This document shows positions 10,799-20,631 of a stretch of 30,367 nucleotides of DNA, piece by piece. A program made the position numbers and the translations under genes. Origin of the DNA: Magicicada cassinii (taxonomy: Eukaryota > Arthropoda > Insecta > Hemiptera > Cicadidae); the NCBI GenBank assembly GCA_028571305.1, contig JAOXNS010111062.1, positions 1 to 30,367 of the forward strand, given 5' to 3'. Every line of letters begins with the position of its first letter. Position 1 is the stretch's first letter. The notes below the pieces were generated by a model. It ran no database searches. It was not told the DNA's origin and was given only the letters and a program-made list of their open reading frames with translations.

Positions 10799-12792
10799 CA
10801 ACATTCAGAATTAAGTGTGACTCGGTACGAGAATAGTAGGTCTATAATGTACAGTGATTACATTACTGTGCGGACAATGCGTTTATTATGCGCTATAGTG
10901 GATAGTACAGTTGTATAGGTAACAACTCCTATACATTCATACATACATATTCCTATACATTGTAGTGTTTACAATGTAACTAGGATTTTAATGAGTTAAA
11001 TACTTTGGCTTAATTATAAGTAATGTGAAAGGTGTGTACTGTAGAAATTGCTTCCCGCTTGGCGTTTTCATGCTCCACGTGTTCATTCACTAATAAAGAC
11101 ACAACACGAAACGAATGGCATTATTACTGACAGATAATAATTGAATTGTCAATAAAATGTCGTCCCCGTGTGTACTTAATCAAAAGCAGCAGATAGGTTT
11201 AGCGAGCCGAGTCGAGTGCTTATTACCGCCAGTTAATTAATGTGGTGTTTCTGCTAACTCGAGCAAAAATAATGCTGTTAATCACAGACAGAAATGTATA
11301 TGTATGGTCAGTACTTTTAAAATAGTTTTATTTCTATTATTATTATTATTATTTCATCAGATTTTCGAAGTTTTCTTTGGTTTTTCTTGCGTTTGTCGTT
11401 TTGATTGTTTATGTTTGTTCGGTTAATAACTTAACCGTTATTCTAAAAAGTTGGACATTGATTAATCCTTGTAATGAGAGCTTCACATATTGGGCCACGA
11501 TTCTATGTTAACTGATTTATTCGTTCTTTGGTTTGAACATGTACATTTTGCTACTTTTATTTTTTTATTTTTTAAATAAACAATTTTTGAATGTTGAAAT
11601 GCTGTCCTTGATACATTTAATAAACAGCTTGTGTTCACATTTTGCGCTCTATTTTTACTATTCCCGTGCTGGTGTCCTCCACAAGCCTCCGATATTTCTT
11701 ACAGGCGAGGCATTTTGATCACCAACCGGAGAGTTGATCACAAAAACACGTGTCACCAGTCTTTTTATCTGGAAACATGAAAGTCGCGTACATTTTAGAA
11801 TACGAACACATTCCTCTGAAATTGATCATGCTGAATTCCATGAGAAAACGAAAAATAAAAGCTTTCTTACTCTATCTTTATGTGTATACAACTATATACT
11901 TTAAGTGTACTTAGATGTTGCGTAGAAGTGTGATAACGTTAAAAAAAATCGTGTTCGAAATAACAAAAGAAAAAAATTACAAATGACTTTTATATATGTG
12001 CGTCCGGGTCTGCAGAAAAGTGACAAATTTTCCGTATCGTTTGGAGCGATAATTAGATTTTTACTTTATTTTCTTTGTAGGGAAGAAGATATTTGCTTGG
12101 TGCTATTTTTTTGTTGAGTACGTCATTATGGCGTTGCACGGAATGGGGACGACTGAATCGTATCATATCTCCAGTCAGAAGGTTGATGATTACAAGGGAT
12201 ATGAGACGACCATACGTGTATCTTTAGTTTGTTTTTACTCGTCTACCGTGGTATGCGTAAACAGTCTAAATATCTTCTTTCTGGTACTGACTTGTTTTCA
12301 TTTTCTTGCAACTTTTTCAAAACGTCCACATCTGTGTCAACGTTTTGTAGTTATTATCTCCGCCTGCTCACTGCCGTGTGTAGTAATGTTTTTCACCATG
12401 GTATGCACTTAGCCTGGCATATCTTTTCTGTAATTGTCGCGTCTGAAAATCTTATTTTGATTAATTTTAATGCTCCTAAATATTTATATTCCTATAACAC
12501 AGTGACGTTTATTGCTGTTCCCACAGGAGGTCGGTATGCTACAGAATCATATACAAACCCATTACGTTAGTGGCGGGTGCCTATAAAGATAATTACTCGA
12601 GTTGAGACTAGCCGTTACTGGCAAATACATTACACCAATTTAAACTCTAAGCGAGAATAAATGTCTATTTTCTACATAAGAGAATGAAACTCATTTGAAC
12701 TTTCCGCATTCACATTTTTGCATAGCCTATTGAAAAAAATTGTTTTGTAAAAATCTTTGAATTGTATAATTATATTGGCTGACATTGTGTTT
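10799..12792. other. Gene-free AT-rich stretch with an ATT microsatellite
   Basis: A (TAT)n run of six units lies at 11335-11353. Two overlapping plus-strand frames occur near 12128-12570. The first opens at an ATG (12128) as MALHGMGTTESYHISSQK and then turns hydrophobic. No family match or clean splice donor supports either frame, so neither is called as a gene. TAGGCCTA occurs once at 10687. Confidence 0.45.
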
Positions 12793-12858
12793 TAATATTA
12801 TTTTGTATTGTACGCAATATTATTTGTATTAAATATTAATATTATTTTGTACGCGCAA
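12793..12858 (+). repeat. 22-bp tandem repeat, three units
   Basis: Three consecutive 22-base units begin at 12793, 12815 and 12837, each opening with (t/c)aatattat and continuing tttgta. Units 1 and 3 share the exact 15-mer taatattattttgta. Confidence 0.75.
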
Positions 12859-13424
12859 ACACATTTTGTATGAACGAATATTATGCATTTCATAATCATC
12901 TACATAGAGTTGTTTAGCTCGTTTAGGAACACGCGAGCTTTGGTTCTTCTTAACAGCGATGTCCTTCCTCCGGTTTGCTTACTGGAATATAAACGTTCAG
13001 CCATGTAATATGTCAACTATCTTATGGTTGTACTTTATTGTAGGTTTTTGGTTCTTTGTCCAAAGAATCACATTTCAACCAACTCAGTCGTAAAGTCGGG
13101 TTTAATACAGCCATCGCCCGTCTTATCGCCAGCGTAAACTGTTCTAACACCGTTTTGAAGTTGTGACATTTTCTCGGAGAAACAGTGCTTCTAGGAAATT
13201 CGTAATGATTCCAAGAAATGTAGTATGATATTAAGCAGTCACATTTGTAAGGAAGCCAACAAAGAAGTTAAAGAAAGTTAAGTGGGCAACGTGTCTCCGT
13301 AAGCCCAACAATAAGTCCTTTATTTCATCTAACAGGTTAACAAGGAAAAGAGCATTGATGTCGACATGCTTCTTATCATTTGAAAACAATATATTTGCAG
13401 CACTTTTAGTTAGCCTCACCAAAT
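12859..13424. other. Gene-free stretch with weak minus-strand open frames
   Basis: On the minus strand, frames at 13422-13231 (63 codons) and a 33-codon frame beginning MSQLQNGVRTVYAGD near 13170 are open but short, and resemble no family I know. They could be remnants of one decayed gene or mobile element, or chance. Confidence 0.35.
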
Positions 13425-13447
13425 TGTCTGAGTCAAGATCTCAGACA
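13425..13447. repeat. 8-bp inverted repeat hairpin
   Basis: The arms tgtctgag and ctcagaca pair perfectly around a 7-base loop. No function can be assigned. Confidence 0.6.
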
Positions 13448-13627
13448 TTTTTTGTTATTTTTTCGGAAACTAATAATTATAATCATATTATAATTTTATA
13501 ATTAATTAACGGTATATATTTTTTTAGTAGAATGATTCCTATTAACATTAAACCTATCTTTATTGTGTTATGATAATATTCCATAATATTATGTAATTAT
13601 TATTCAGTTGCTAGTATTTTTGTGTTA

Positions 13628-13628
<1 letters not shown>

Positions 13629-13682
<54 letters not shown>
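13629..13682 (+). repeat. (CA)27 microsatellite
   Basis: An uninterrupted run of 27 CA units. It is the longest simple repeat in the window and probably length-polymorphic. Confidence 0.99.
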
Positions 13683-13684
<2 letters not shown>

Positions 13685-14399
13685 ATATTGATTAAATCTT
13701 AATGCTTCTAATATTGAGGGCTTCACCTATGAGGACTTTTCAATTGTACCCGCGTTTTTTAGAATTTGATTCTTTTCAGAAACACTGTATTAAAGAACTA
13801 CAATAAATTTGAAATTAATTTGAAACAAATAAAATACCAAATAACAATAACTGAAGGAAATTTTATATTAAACGAAAACAGTTATTTCATATCTAGTAGG
13901 ATAAGTTCCAAGATGCATGAAACATGACGCTGACGTACTGGGCATTAAAGAACGCTTTCGCAGTAACGAAGAGGACGACGAGACTCTTAAGTAAATCACT
14001 GAAAGTCTCTTGCCACCAACAGATTGAAATATTCAGTAATGTTTTTCTTGGTACAGCCACTATCCTTTCGACTAAACTTTGTGTACTTAGTTTGTTGGTG
14101 TCTGGACTCAATTACAACAAAATCTCAGAGATATAGAGGAAGTAAGAAGACTATCTGCCGGGACTACATGTATTATATTTGTACAAAATCTTAAATACTG
14201 TACTAACAAACGAAAGCGGGTGTGTGGGAAGGGAAAGCAAGAATATACTTTCCTGTGACTGAAGGATAACAGGACAATCAAGAGTTTATGTCAAGGATCA
14301 AAAATGTAGAATCACCTAAGTTCACAACCGGGGTAGATAGAAAATAGTTATGAGCAGGTCAAAGGCAGCCTCATGCTTCTTTTGTGAGAATGAAGAAGA
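13683..14399. other. Gene-free stretch after the microsatellite
   Basis: Open frames of about 70 codons lie on both strands between 13893 and 14136. Because each covers the other and neither carries a motif, I treat both as chance. No other element was seen. Confidence 0.4.
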
Positions 14400-15085
14400 A
14401 TAAGTTGATTGCAGACACAGGTCGGTATTTTGGTCGCGTGAATTCGTGCGATTGTCAGTACATACTATGTAGATTCGCACGCCGTGTCGGAAGCTTCCGA
14501 CTACGTTAACGGCATAGTTTGCCAGTCGCGTTTGAGCAGTTACGTCAGCAACACGTCGATTCGCAAACAACACGTGGCAGGATTGCAGTATTTGTGTCGA
14601 GCACAACGGCTGCCAGAAGATGATTTAGTGCTGGTAGGCGCCTAATACTGGAAGGGAGACCACCAACGCGATTATTCGCTAGATGGCAGGGGATGAAGAC
14701 TTAAATGTGTGGCACTGCTGCTGAAACCGATTTAGGCGGCAGACGCCTAGAGAGAGAGAGCCTCCGTGTCGGTGACAAAGGTAACAACAACAACAAGCAG
14801 CATGCAAGGAAGGAAGAAAGGACAGTTTTCAGTAGGTCAGCTCCGGGGCGGGAAATAAGAAGTTATGTAGGAGGATATCAATAGGTCATCAGCACATGGC
14901 CTCAGAATTTTAGAGACATTTATAGTAAACAGCAGGTGATTAAATCGAGCCCCCTCCCCTAGGACTTTTCTGATGACTGCCCATTATGTCAAGTATAGGG
15001 TAACCCTGTCCCTATAATCTTTTTTACTTAAGGACATGCCTGCCCTTTAGCCCATTTCAGCACGCACGGGGCTTCATGAATACGA
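14400..15085. other. CpG-richer patch, possible exon or promoter region
   Basis: This patch is richer in G, C and CpG than its surroundings. It includes a perfect 16-bp palindrome gtcggaagcttccgac (14486-14501), the palindrome taggcgccta near 14635, an (AG)6 run at 14749-14760 and a caacaacaacaag run. A 94-codon minus-strand frame (14322-14606) crosses its left part. A fair donor-like site, gag|gtgagt, lies at about 15079-15087. It is preceded by a pyrimidine-rich stretch ending in cag, which would leave an exon of only about 26 bases. This is suggestive of transcribed sequence but insufficient to call a gene. Confidence 0.3.
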
Positions 15086-16399
15086 GGTGAGTTGCACTTT
15101 TTCCTATAATTTATTATGTATTCTACTTGCTCGAGACTCACCAGAGTTTGACATTTTTTGGAATAGAATTTTATGTAAAACAAATTCTATGTTGATTAAA
15201 ATTTTATGTATTTAGATCGTAACCTAAAGAGCTCACAAAGATGTAGGACCGACGTCCCATGTCCCAGCTTCGTTCCAAATTGGAAAGTTGAGACTGTGTG
15301 TGCGCGTGATACTTTTCACGGTTTTTTCATTCATGTGCCGTTGATAGCACTTAATGCTTTTGGTAAGGGGGTTTAGTACTCCTATAAATTTGATGTTTCT
15401 GTTACGTAATTATTTGTTAATTTTTTTTAGGAAGCGTGTATTAATAGGATTTTCTGCCATGTTTCTTTTGACTTTACTGTCAAACCTGTAAAAGCCTATG
15501 TTGTGTTATTGTTATCGTAGCGGTTAGTACTACAGTTGACGCGAGTATTATTTTGTCAGCCGAAATTATCCAGAATTATCTTGTGTAGGTCTGTCTGTTA
15601 ATTGAATTATTGGTTACAACCGATGGGGGATTTGTTTTTTGTGAAATAATTGCCTCAGGTTCGGTATTTTTATTTGGCAGTCGTGTGGCGTATACTAATG
15701 AATGACACAGACATGAACATCCGGCTTTTTGTTTGAATAGCGACAGTTTGTTATTAAGTTATCCGACTGGTTCAGTTAAGCTGATCTCACTTGTCGGTCT
15801 TCTAGTAACGTTGTTCTCGCAACCACTGACAGGCAGGATTCGGCGCGTGTATTAACTATACATAACTTTCGCGCGCACGCATTTCGTTTGTATACGAGTA
15901 GTGTGTGGGATTGAATATTAGCGACAGTATATTTAATCAATCCTGTTGCTCTGATAAGACTGAATAAATATATACAAAATATTCAGACTGAATAAAAATC
16001 AAGATAACGTAATGCAGATCGTAGATTCAGAGCTTTCTGTAGGAAACAGAGTGTTGGTTCCACCTACTTGAATGATAAAACGAAATGTGTTTTCCAGTTA
16101 GACAATAAGAGCTATAACGTCTTCCACAGTCTAGACATGTAACACACAAAACTTATAATGAAGTTTGGTGAAGGGATTTTTAATAATAGTAAGTAGATTA
16201 CGTTAGTTAATAAATCGTAAATGATGAAAAGGATCACGTGAGTTGAAACCCTCAGGATCAATCGAATGGTCACTCAGGCTTAGTATTCATTTACGAGCAT
16301 GTCCTCGCGACCAATAGCTTGCGGACAAATACTCGTTGCAAACTTGTGTAGTAGCTGGTGAAACAGCAACGTCCTGACAGAGTTTAGTCTGGACCTATC
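15086..16399. other. Gene-free stretch before the Harbinger fragment
   Basis: No reading frame of interest. A short direct repeat of agactgaataaa occurs at 15957 and 15985. No terminal inverted repeat for the following transposase fragment could be identified in the preceding 150 bases. Confidence 0.4.
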
Positions 16400-16632
16400 A
16401 TGGATCGTGTGGCTATCGCTGGAATGTGTACGGCGTACGTAATTATACATGCAAATCGCAAACGGCCTAAAAGATTTTGGACAAGGCAGTTATTTAAAAA
16501 TAGTGGTACTCATGCGGAGAATTTGTTTGAGGATGCAACCGGTTTAAAACATTTTTTAGAATGACCGTTTCGGTCTTTGAAGAATTGCAGCAGCTTGTTG
16601 GATCACATAAAGCTAAAAAGGACTGTAATTGA
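16400..16632 (+). pseudogene. PIF/Harbinger-type transposase, N-terminal fragment with one frameshift
   Basis: An ATG at 16400 opens a 54-codon frame that ends at TGA 16562-16564. It contains RKRPKRFWTRQLFKNSG followed by ENLFEDATGLKHF. A second frame, overlapping this end, continues RMTVSVFEELQQLVG and KAKKD, ending at TGA 16630-16632. Harbinger-type transposases and their domesticated HARBI1 relatives typically have a basic, aromatic N-terminal stretch ending in W-(V/T)-R-P-L-F. This is followed by ED..GF.NFLRM(T/S)...FEELL..VGP and then KKDTN, which the two pieces match in order. A single-base indel in the run of six T (16552-16557) would explain the switch. The catalytic DDE region is absent downstream, so this is a truncated dead copy. 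A host-gene exon derived from Harbinger is less likely given the frameshift. Confidence 0.65.
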
Positions 16633-17523
16633 ACAATTCATAATAAAAGGTCGACAATAATAAAAAAAATTAATTTTTTAATGTGAACATCTATTTATGA
16701 TGTTTTCCTCCGAGAACTACTACTGCTACAATAGATGGCAAGCTTGTCTGACGGCAAGCGCATCTGCTCTTCGAAGTGTAGGCTTACTCACTTACGAGCA
16801 AATGTTGTTTTCCATTCCCGCCTGGAACCAACTGCGCGTGGCATTTGGTCGTCAGTAGCTCGCTACCACACACGCAAGCAGCTCGCGTTCACTTGAAAGG
16901 CATATGATGTGCAATTATTGCACGCGTGCCTTATGATCAGGGAGGTGAATTCGATCACACACATTGCTTCATCTGTGATCACATTAACTACATATCAACA
17001 GCTACTCATGCGGCACACAGAAGTGATCGGTTTGACAACACAACGCACATTTTTCATAATGTTTCGATAAATGTTGTGAACTGCGACGTTTTGAACGTGC
17101 TGTATTGACGAGGTAGCCTCTGTAGCCGACATGTTTAAATCCTTTATTGTCTTCGGCGGCAACAATTGTGTACGAAATCAGTTGAGAAAGCTGACATACA
17201 AAACCAGCTTCTAACAGTGTATTAACGCTTTACACACAAGACATCACACGACATGAATGAAGTCCAAATTTCACTTGACGTTGTGCAAAGCGTTTGAGGA
17301 GGCCTATATTAACGAAGTGTATGAGAATTTTAAGAAGTAGGTTGTTACTATTAGTGATCCTTGCTAATAATTTTTAGTTTTCATGAATCAGTTCGAATTG
17401 CCTTGAAGAAAGAATAAACGTCCACATACATCTATGTACATTATCAGTGTAGTGTTTACGCACAGTTGTTCTCTGCAAAGGTGAATATGGAAATTTGAAG
17501 TTCATAAAAAACCATTAGTTTCC
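16633..17523. other. Gene-free stretch after the Harbinger fragment
   Basis: I read on for the rest of the transposase and did not find it. A 60-codon plus-strand frame at 16926-17108 has no motif. A tagatggcaag string lies near 16732. Nothing else can be supported. Confidence 0.4.
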
Positions 17524-17590
17524 CGGCACAGTGGTATCTTTAACGAGTCGTAATCGCAACAGCTGTGCTGTGGTCGTGGGATCGAGTCAA
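17524..17590 (+). mobile_element. tRNA-derived SINE-like promoter signature
   Basis: cggcacagtggt (17524-17535) resembles the polymerase III A box (TRGYNNARYNGG), and ggatcgagtca (17579-17589) resembles the B box (GGTTCRANTCC). The gap of 43 bases is a little longer than in most tRNAs. Between them lies cgcaacagctg, which recurs exactly on the minus strand at 19002-19012 followed by a similar gtcgag. No tRNA cloverleaf closes, so a SINE remnant is likelier than a tRNA gene. The stretch may instead be the 5' leader of the adjacent candidate exon. Confidence 0.4.
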
Positions 17591-17597
17591 GATCGTA

Positions 17598-17637
17598 ATG
17601 CATTGGTTTTGCTTCGCTTTCTTTGCCCTTACACCAG
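17598..17637 (+). CDS. Candidate first coding exon encoding a signal peptide (partial gene)
   Basis: ATG at 17598 (G at -3) opens MHWFCFAFFALTP plus the first base of a Gly codon. It then meets a perfect splice donor, cag|gtaagt, at 17635-17643, giving a phase-1 intron. A short hydrophobic leader cut by a phase-1 intron near the expected cleavage site is the usual first coding exon of secreted or membrane proteins in animals. The same frame upstream has a TAA near 17540 and no other ATG, so this is the first start in frame. I found no downstream exon in the window, so the rest of the gene would lie beyond a long intron. The overlap with a SINE-like signature immediately upstream is the main reason for doubt. 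Confidence 0.3.
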
Positions 17638-18627
17638 GTAAGTAACAAAACTCACTTACACTACACACAAACATCAAAATTCCTTCTCAACCAAGCGTGG
17701 TTAAAATAACTGGTAAAATACTTTTTAAAAGCAGAAATATATGATTACATTTCAGTATTAATAATGGAAGTGTGCGTTAATATTAAACAGTGTATTCAGT
17801 AAATCCGTTTTCAGTAATCATTTTCGAACGGAAAGTCATTAGCTAATCTCTCTCAACAAAGTAATGAATGACATAAGACACCAGCTACTCCAGTTTGAAG
17901 GAACATGTAGAAAACGAAGGTGCTTATATGTAGAAGAGAAATGCTAATAGGACTGATAAAGGTGTATCAGGGTACATAAAATAGCCGTGCATTGAATAGA
18001 CTTATATCGAGTCAAATCCGCATAAACACTTGCCGCCGCACGCCTGTAATTTGATGTTCATTTAACATTCAATTAAAGGATTCGCGCGCGCACTGTTCGA
18101 ATCAAGAATACAGTTTTAAACAGCGCAAACTAGCAAGCTATTAAACAGTACTTAATTATATTGTGCTTGACACAAGTCAGGAAGTAAGAAAAGAACAACT
18201 GAAGAACGAAGTGAGAACGACGCCAGATGGCGTAGTTAGGAATGCACATCTGTGATCAAGGAGCAACGTCTGTGTTGACGTCTGTTAATCTGATGTGGCG
18301 CGTGCCAGCCCCCCCCCTCCTACCAGCAGCAAGTGATTTACTGGTAAAAAAAGTATAAAAAACAGTGTTGTGTCAACTTTTTTATGGTTTCTATAAGTAG
18401 GAGATATGTTTTCCTGCTTGTTATAACAGTGTGTACATTCCTGAGTCATCAGTGTTCCGCTGCTTAATTACATTACAGCTTGTAAGATAACAGACATACA
18501 TTTATTACACCCAATTTCTTTGAAAATGACGAAAAATCTTTGTGATATCTGATTTTTACTGTGTACTTATGCGTGTTTTTTGTTGTAGAAATACAATTAA
18601 ATCTGCGTGTTAATAATTTTTTAAATC
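17638..18627. other. Gene-free stretch with CG tract, C-run and TATA-like string
   Basis: An alternating CG tract (cgcgcgcgcac) lies at 18083-18093. An interrupted palindrome cgccagatggcg is at 18221-18232, and a run of nine C at 18309-18317. A TATA-like string (tataaaaaa, 18354-18362) follows the GC-rich patch by about 40 bases. The combination could be a core promoter, but no initiator or downstream exon confirms it. Confidence 0.35.
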
Positions 18628-18630
18628 TTA

Positions 18631-19056
18631 TTTAGTTGGATCAGATATTTGTGGTCTTCTTGCCTTCACACATTTGGTTGCAAATGCGTAATTAGCAACC
18701 GTCAGCTGTGATAGTTTTCGAATGCAGTTTATCAGATTCTCTGTGTGAAATAGGCCTACATAGTAAACAGTTTTACAAATGTGTGGTATCGTTTGTATTT
18801 GATAACGTTGGACGTAGTATGGTAAAAGGGAATTTTGTATTAAATAATAACATTTGATGTCACGACTTGTATAATATGTAGCCAAAACATTGCGCGTTTG
18901 TTTACATACACGCTCAAATCGCTCTGACAGGATTATCCCAGTCACAGGTTTGATTTTTCTGTCTTCGTAATGATTAAGGACTAAGTCTCGACCTCGCCAT
19001 CCAGCTGTTGCGCTACGATTGCGGTTATATAGCCTATTTTGTTCAGTTGTTGTTAT
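18631..19056 (-). other. 142-codon open stretch without methionine, coding status unknown
   Basis: One minus-strand frame stays open from the stop at 19057-19059 to the TAA at 18628-18630. It includes GWRGRDLVLNHYEDRKIKP, then TGIILSERFERVCKQTR, and ends in KARRPQISDPTK. There is not a single methionine, so it could only be an internal exon or chance. It is rich in Tyr, Arg, Ile and Cys and matches no family I recognise. Convincing splice sites were not found at either edge. Its upstream part (18981-19020) resembles the SINE-like unit at 17549-17590, and a TAGGCCTA octamer lies inside it. Both weaken a coding interpretation. Confidence 0.2.
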
Positions 19057-19059
19057 TTA

Positions 19060-20548
19060 GTGCTGTTCAGTATTCTGTTCTCAATGTCCTCGTGAATTCC
19101 TATCATTTTGAACATGATTTTATGATTCTATATTGTAGTGAACCCGACAGATCTCACATGTTGGTGGAAACGTGTGTTAGTCTAATGTGAAATGTTTAAA
19201 AAGTTTGTTATTTCTACAAACGTATTACTGGTCAACAAGTAATTGCTGCTAGTTATTGTGATGACCAACTCTTTTCTATCACTGATTTGTGATAATACAT
19301 TATGCCAAAAAAACACAGTTGTAATTTGTAAGTTTGGAGACTTAATTATTGGAAAGAGCTTCGGAAAGTTGAGACGAGTGAGTTGTCATGTGAAAATAAT
19401 AACGTCCGGTACTGATGGATTTCCATTAACATTAGACTAGACGGCGGCTCCAGGAGGCGGGCCGCGCTATTGTCCATTTCGCCCCTTTTTGTAGACCGAC
19501 CTAACCTGGAAAAATCGTGCTAGTGCTTCGTATATCGTAGGTTGTAAGTTACTAAAGTACTCGATATCCTAATGCATAGCCTAAACAAAAATTCATCTCC
19601 ACCATCTGCCGTTTACACAACGTGTACTGAACCAGATGAGGAGTGTACGAGCTTCTCGTTCATATTTCGATCTCACATAATTTTTGAGTAACTTTTTGTT
19701 TCATATAAGCTTACTGTTATTTATGCTAGTGTCAAGCATATTCAGACAATCTTCACAAACGGTAACAAACACCAGTTCCATTTTATATATCATTTTTTTA
19801 GTATCTGTTCTGTTATAACCCTGAAGTTTATTGCAAATTAATAATAAACAATTAGTTCTGTACTTTATTGAGTAATTCAACTGGAGTCTTAGTTCTCTTA
19901 ATTCTGTAAGTAGTTTTAATCTAACTTGGGTCCGTTGATGTTAGTTTTGTCGAAAATACGTTTATATAATAATAAATTAAATTAGGGACTCAGTAAATTG
20001 TTTGCTCTTTCTAATTAATTTGTACTGATACATAAAAAACGTGAATCATTTTTTACTGACATTCGAGACGGTGGCAGTAATTCAAACTGCTTAGGCCCTG
20101 TGAAACATATATTTTAGGTCACATTAATAACAGCCAGGGACCGATGCTGAAGGCGGATAGGCCTATGTGCTTGTACGCACTTAGGCTATGTGTATGGAGT
20201 CGCCGTCACACATTCTGCTCTGCTTGCTGAATCGATTATTTCCGTTTAATTTTTTATTCCGTAAAATCATTAATTTCTCTGTTTAGTCGAATCAAATCCC
20301 ATAGCACCTATGCTGAGCATATAACATTTAAAGATAGGAGGGTAAGAATACGAAAGTTTGTATTTGTGACTATGTTGCTTTTTACACGTATCGACAAGTC
20401 GCATATTTTCTAAGAAATTCAGTATTAAAATGTAAATAGGAACACATTGTAAACATTCTAAAATGGTATTTTAGCATTGTAAGAGTCTTTAGAATTTGCT
20501 GTTTAGTTATGTACATTAAATGAAATACAATATCCGTAGGCGTAATAT
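19060..20548. other. Gene-free stretch with a short CpG-rich patch
   Basis: A 50-base GC-rich patch (ggcggctccaggaggcgggcc) begins at 19442. The rest is AT-rich without motifs. TAGGCCTA occurs at 20158. Plus-strand frames of 60-65 codons at 19008 and 19243 carry no motif. Confidence 0.4.
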
Positions 20549-20561
20549 CAGGGGCGGATCC
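20549..20561 (+). mobile_element. Possible hAT-type terminal repeat tip (weak)
   Basis: caggggcggatcc resembles the CAG(T/G)GGCGG-type ends of many animal hAT elements. No matching inverted end or 8-bp target duplication was found within a few kilobases, and no transposase is present. It could be a lone remnant or chance. Confidence 0.2.
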
Positions 20562-20603
20562 GTCGATAATTTACGAAGGAAGTTATATTTTGTATGGTCT
20601 GTA

Positions 20604-20631
20604 TGTGTGTGTGTTTATCGCGCGCGCGCAC
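20604..20631. repeat. GT and GC alternating tracts
   Basis: A (TG)n run at 20604-20614 is followed, after a short break, by a CG run ending at 20631. This is the same GT-plus-GC arrangement seen at 6486, 10182 and 25759. Confidence 0.75.

Noticed and set aside
11335-11375. Second hammerhead candidate on the minus strand (ctgatgaaat...)
   Set aside because: The stretch after CTGATGA is an AAT repeat that cannot form stem II, and the GAA core is not positioned correctly.
13628-13683. CRISPR-like or other repeat array
   Set aside because: It is a plain CA dinucleotide microsatellite. There are no spaced repeats anywhere in the window, and the DNA is eukaryotic.
13893-14136. Overlapping 70-codon frames on both strands
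   Set aside because: Mutually antisense frames with no motif. At most one could be real and neither has support.
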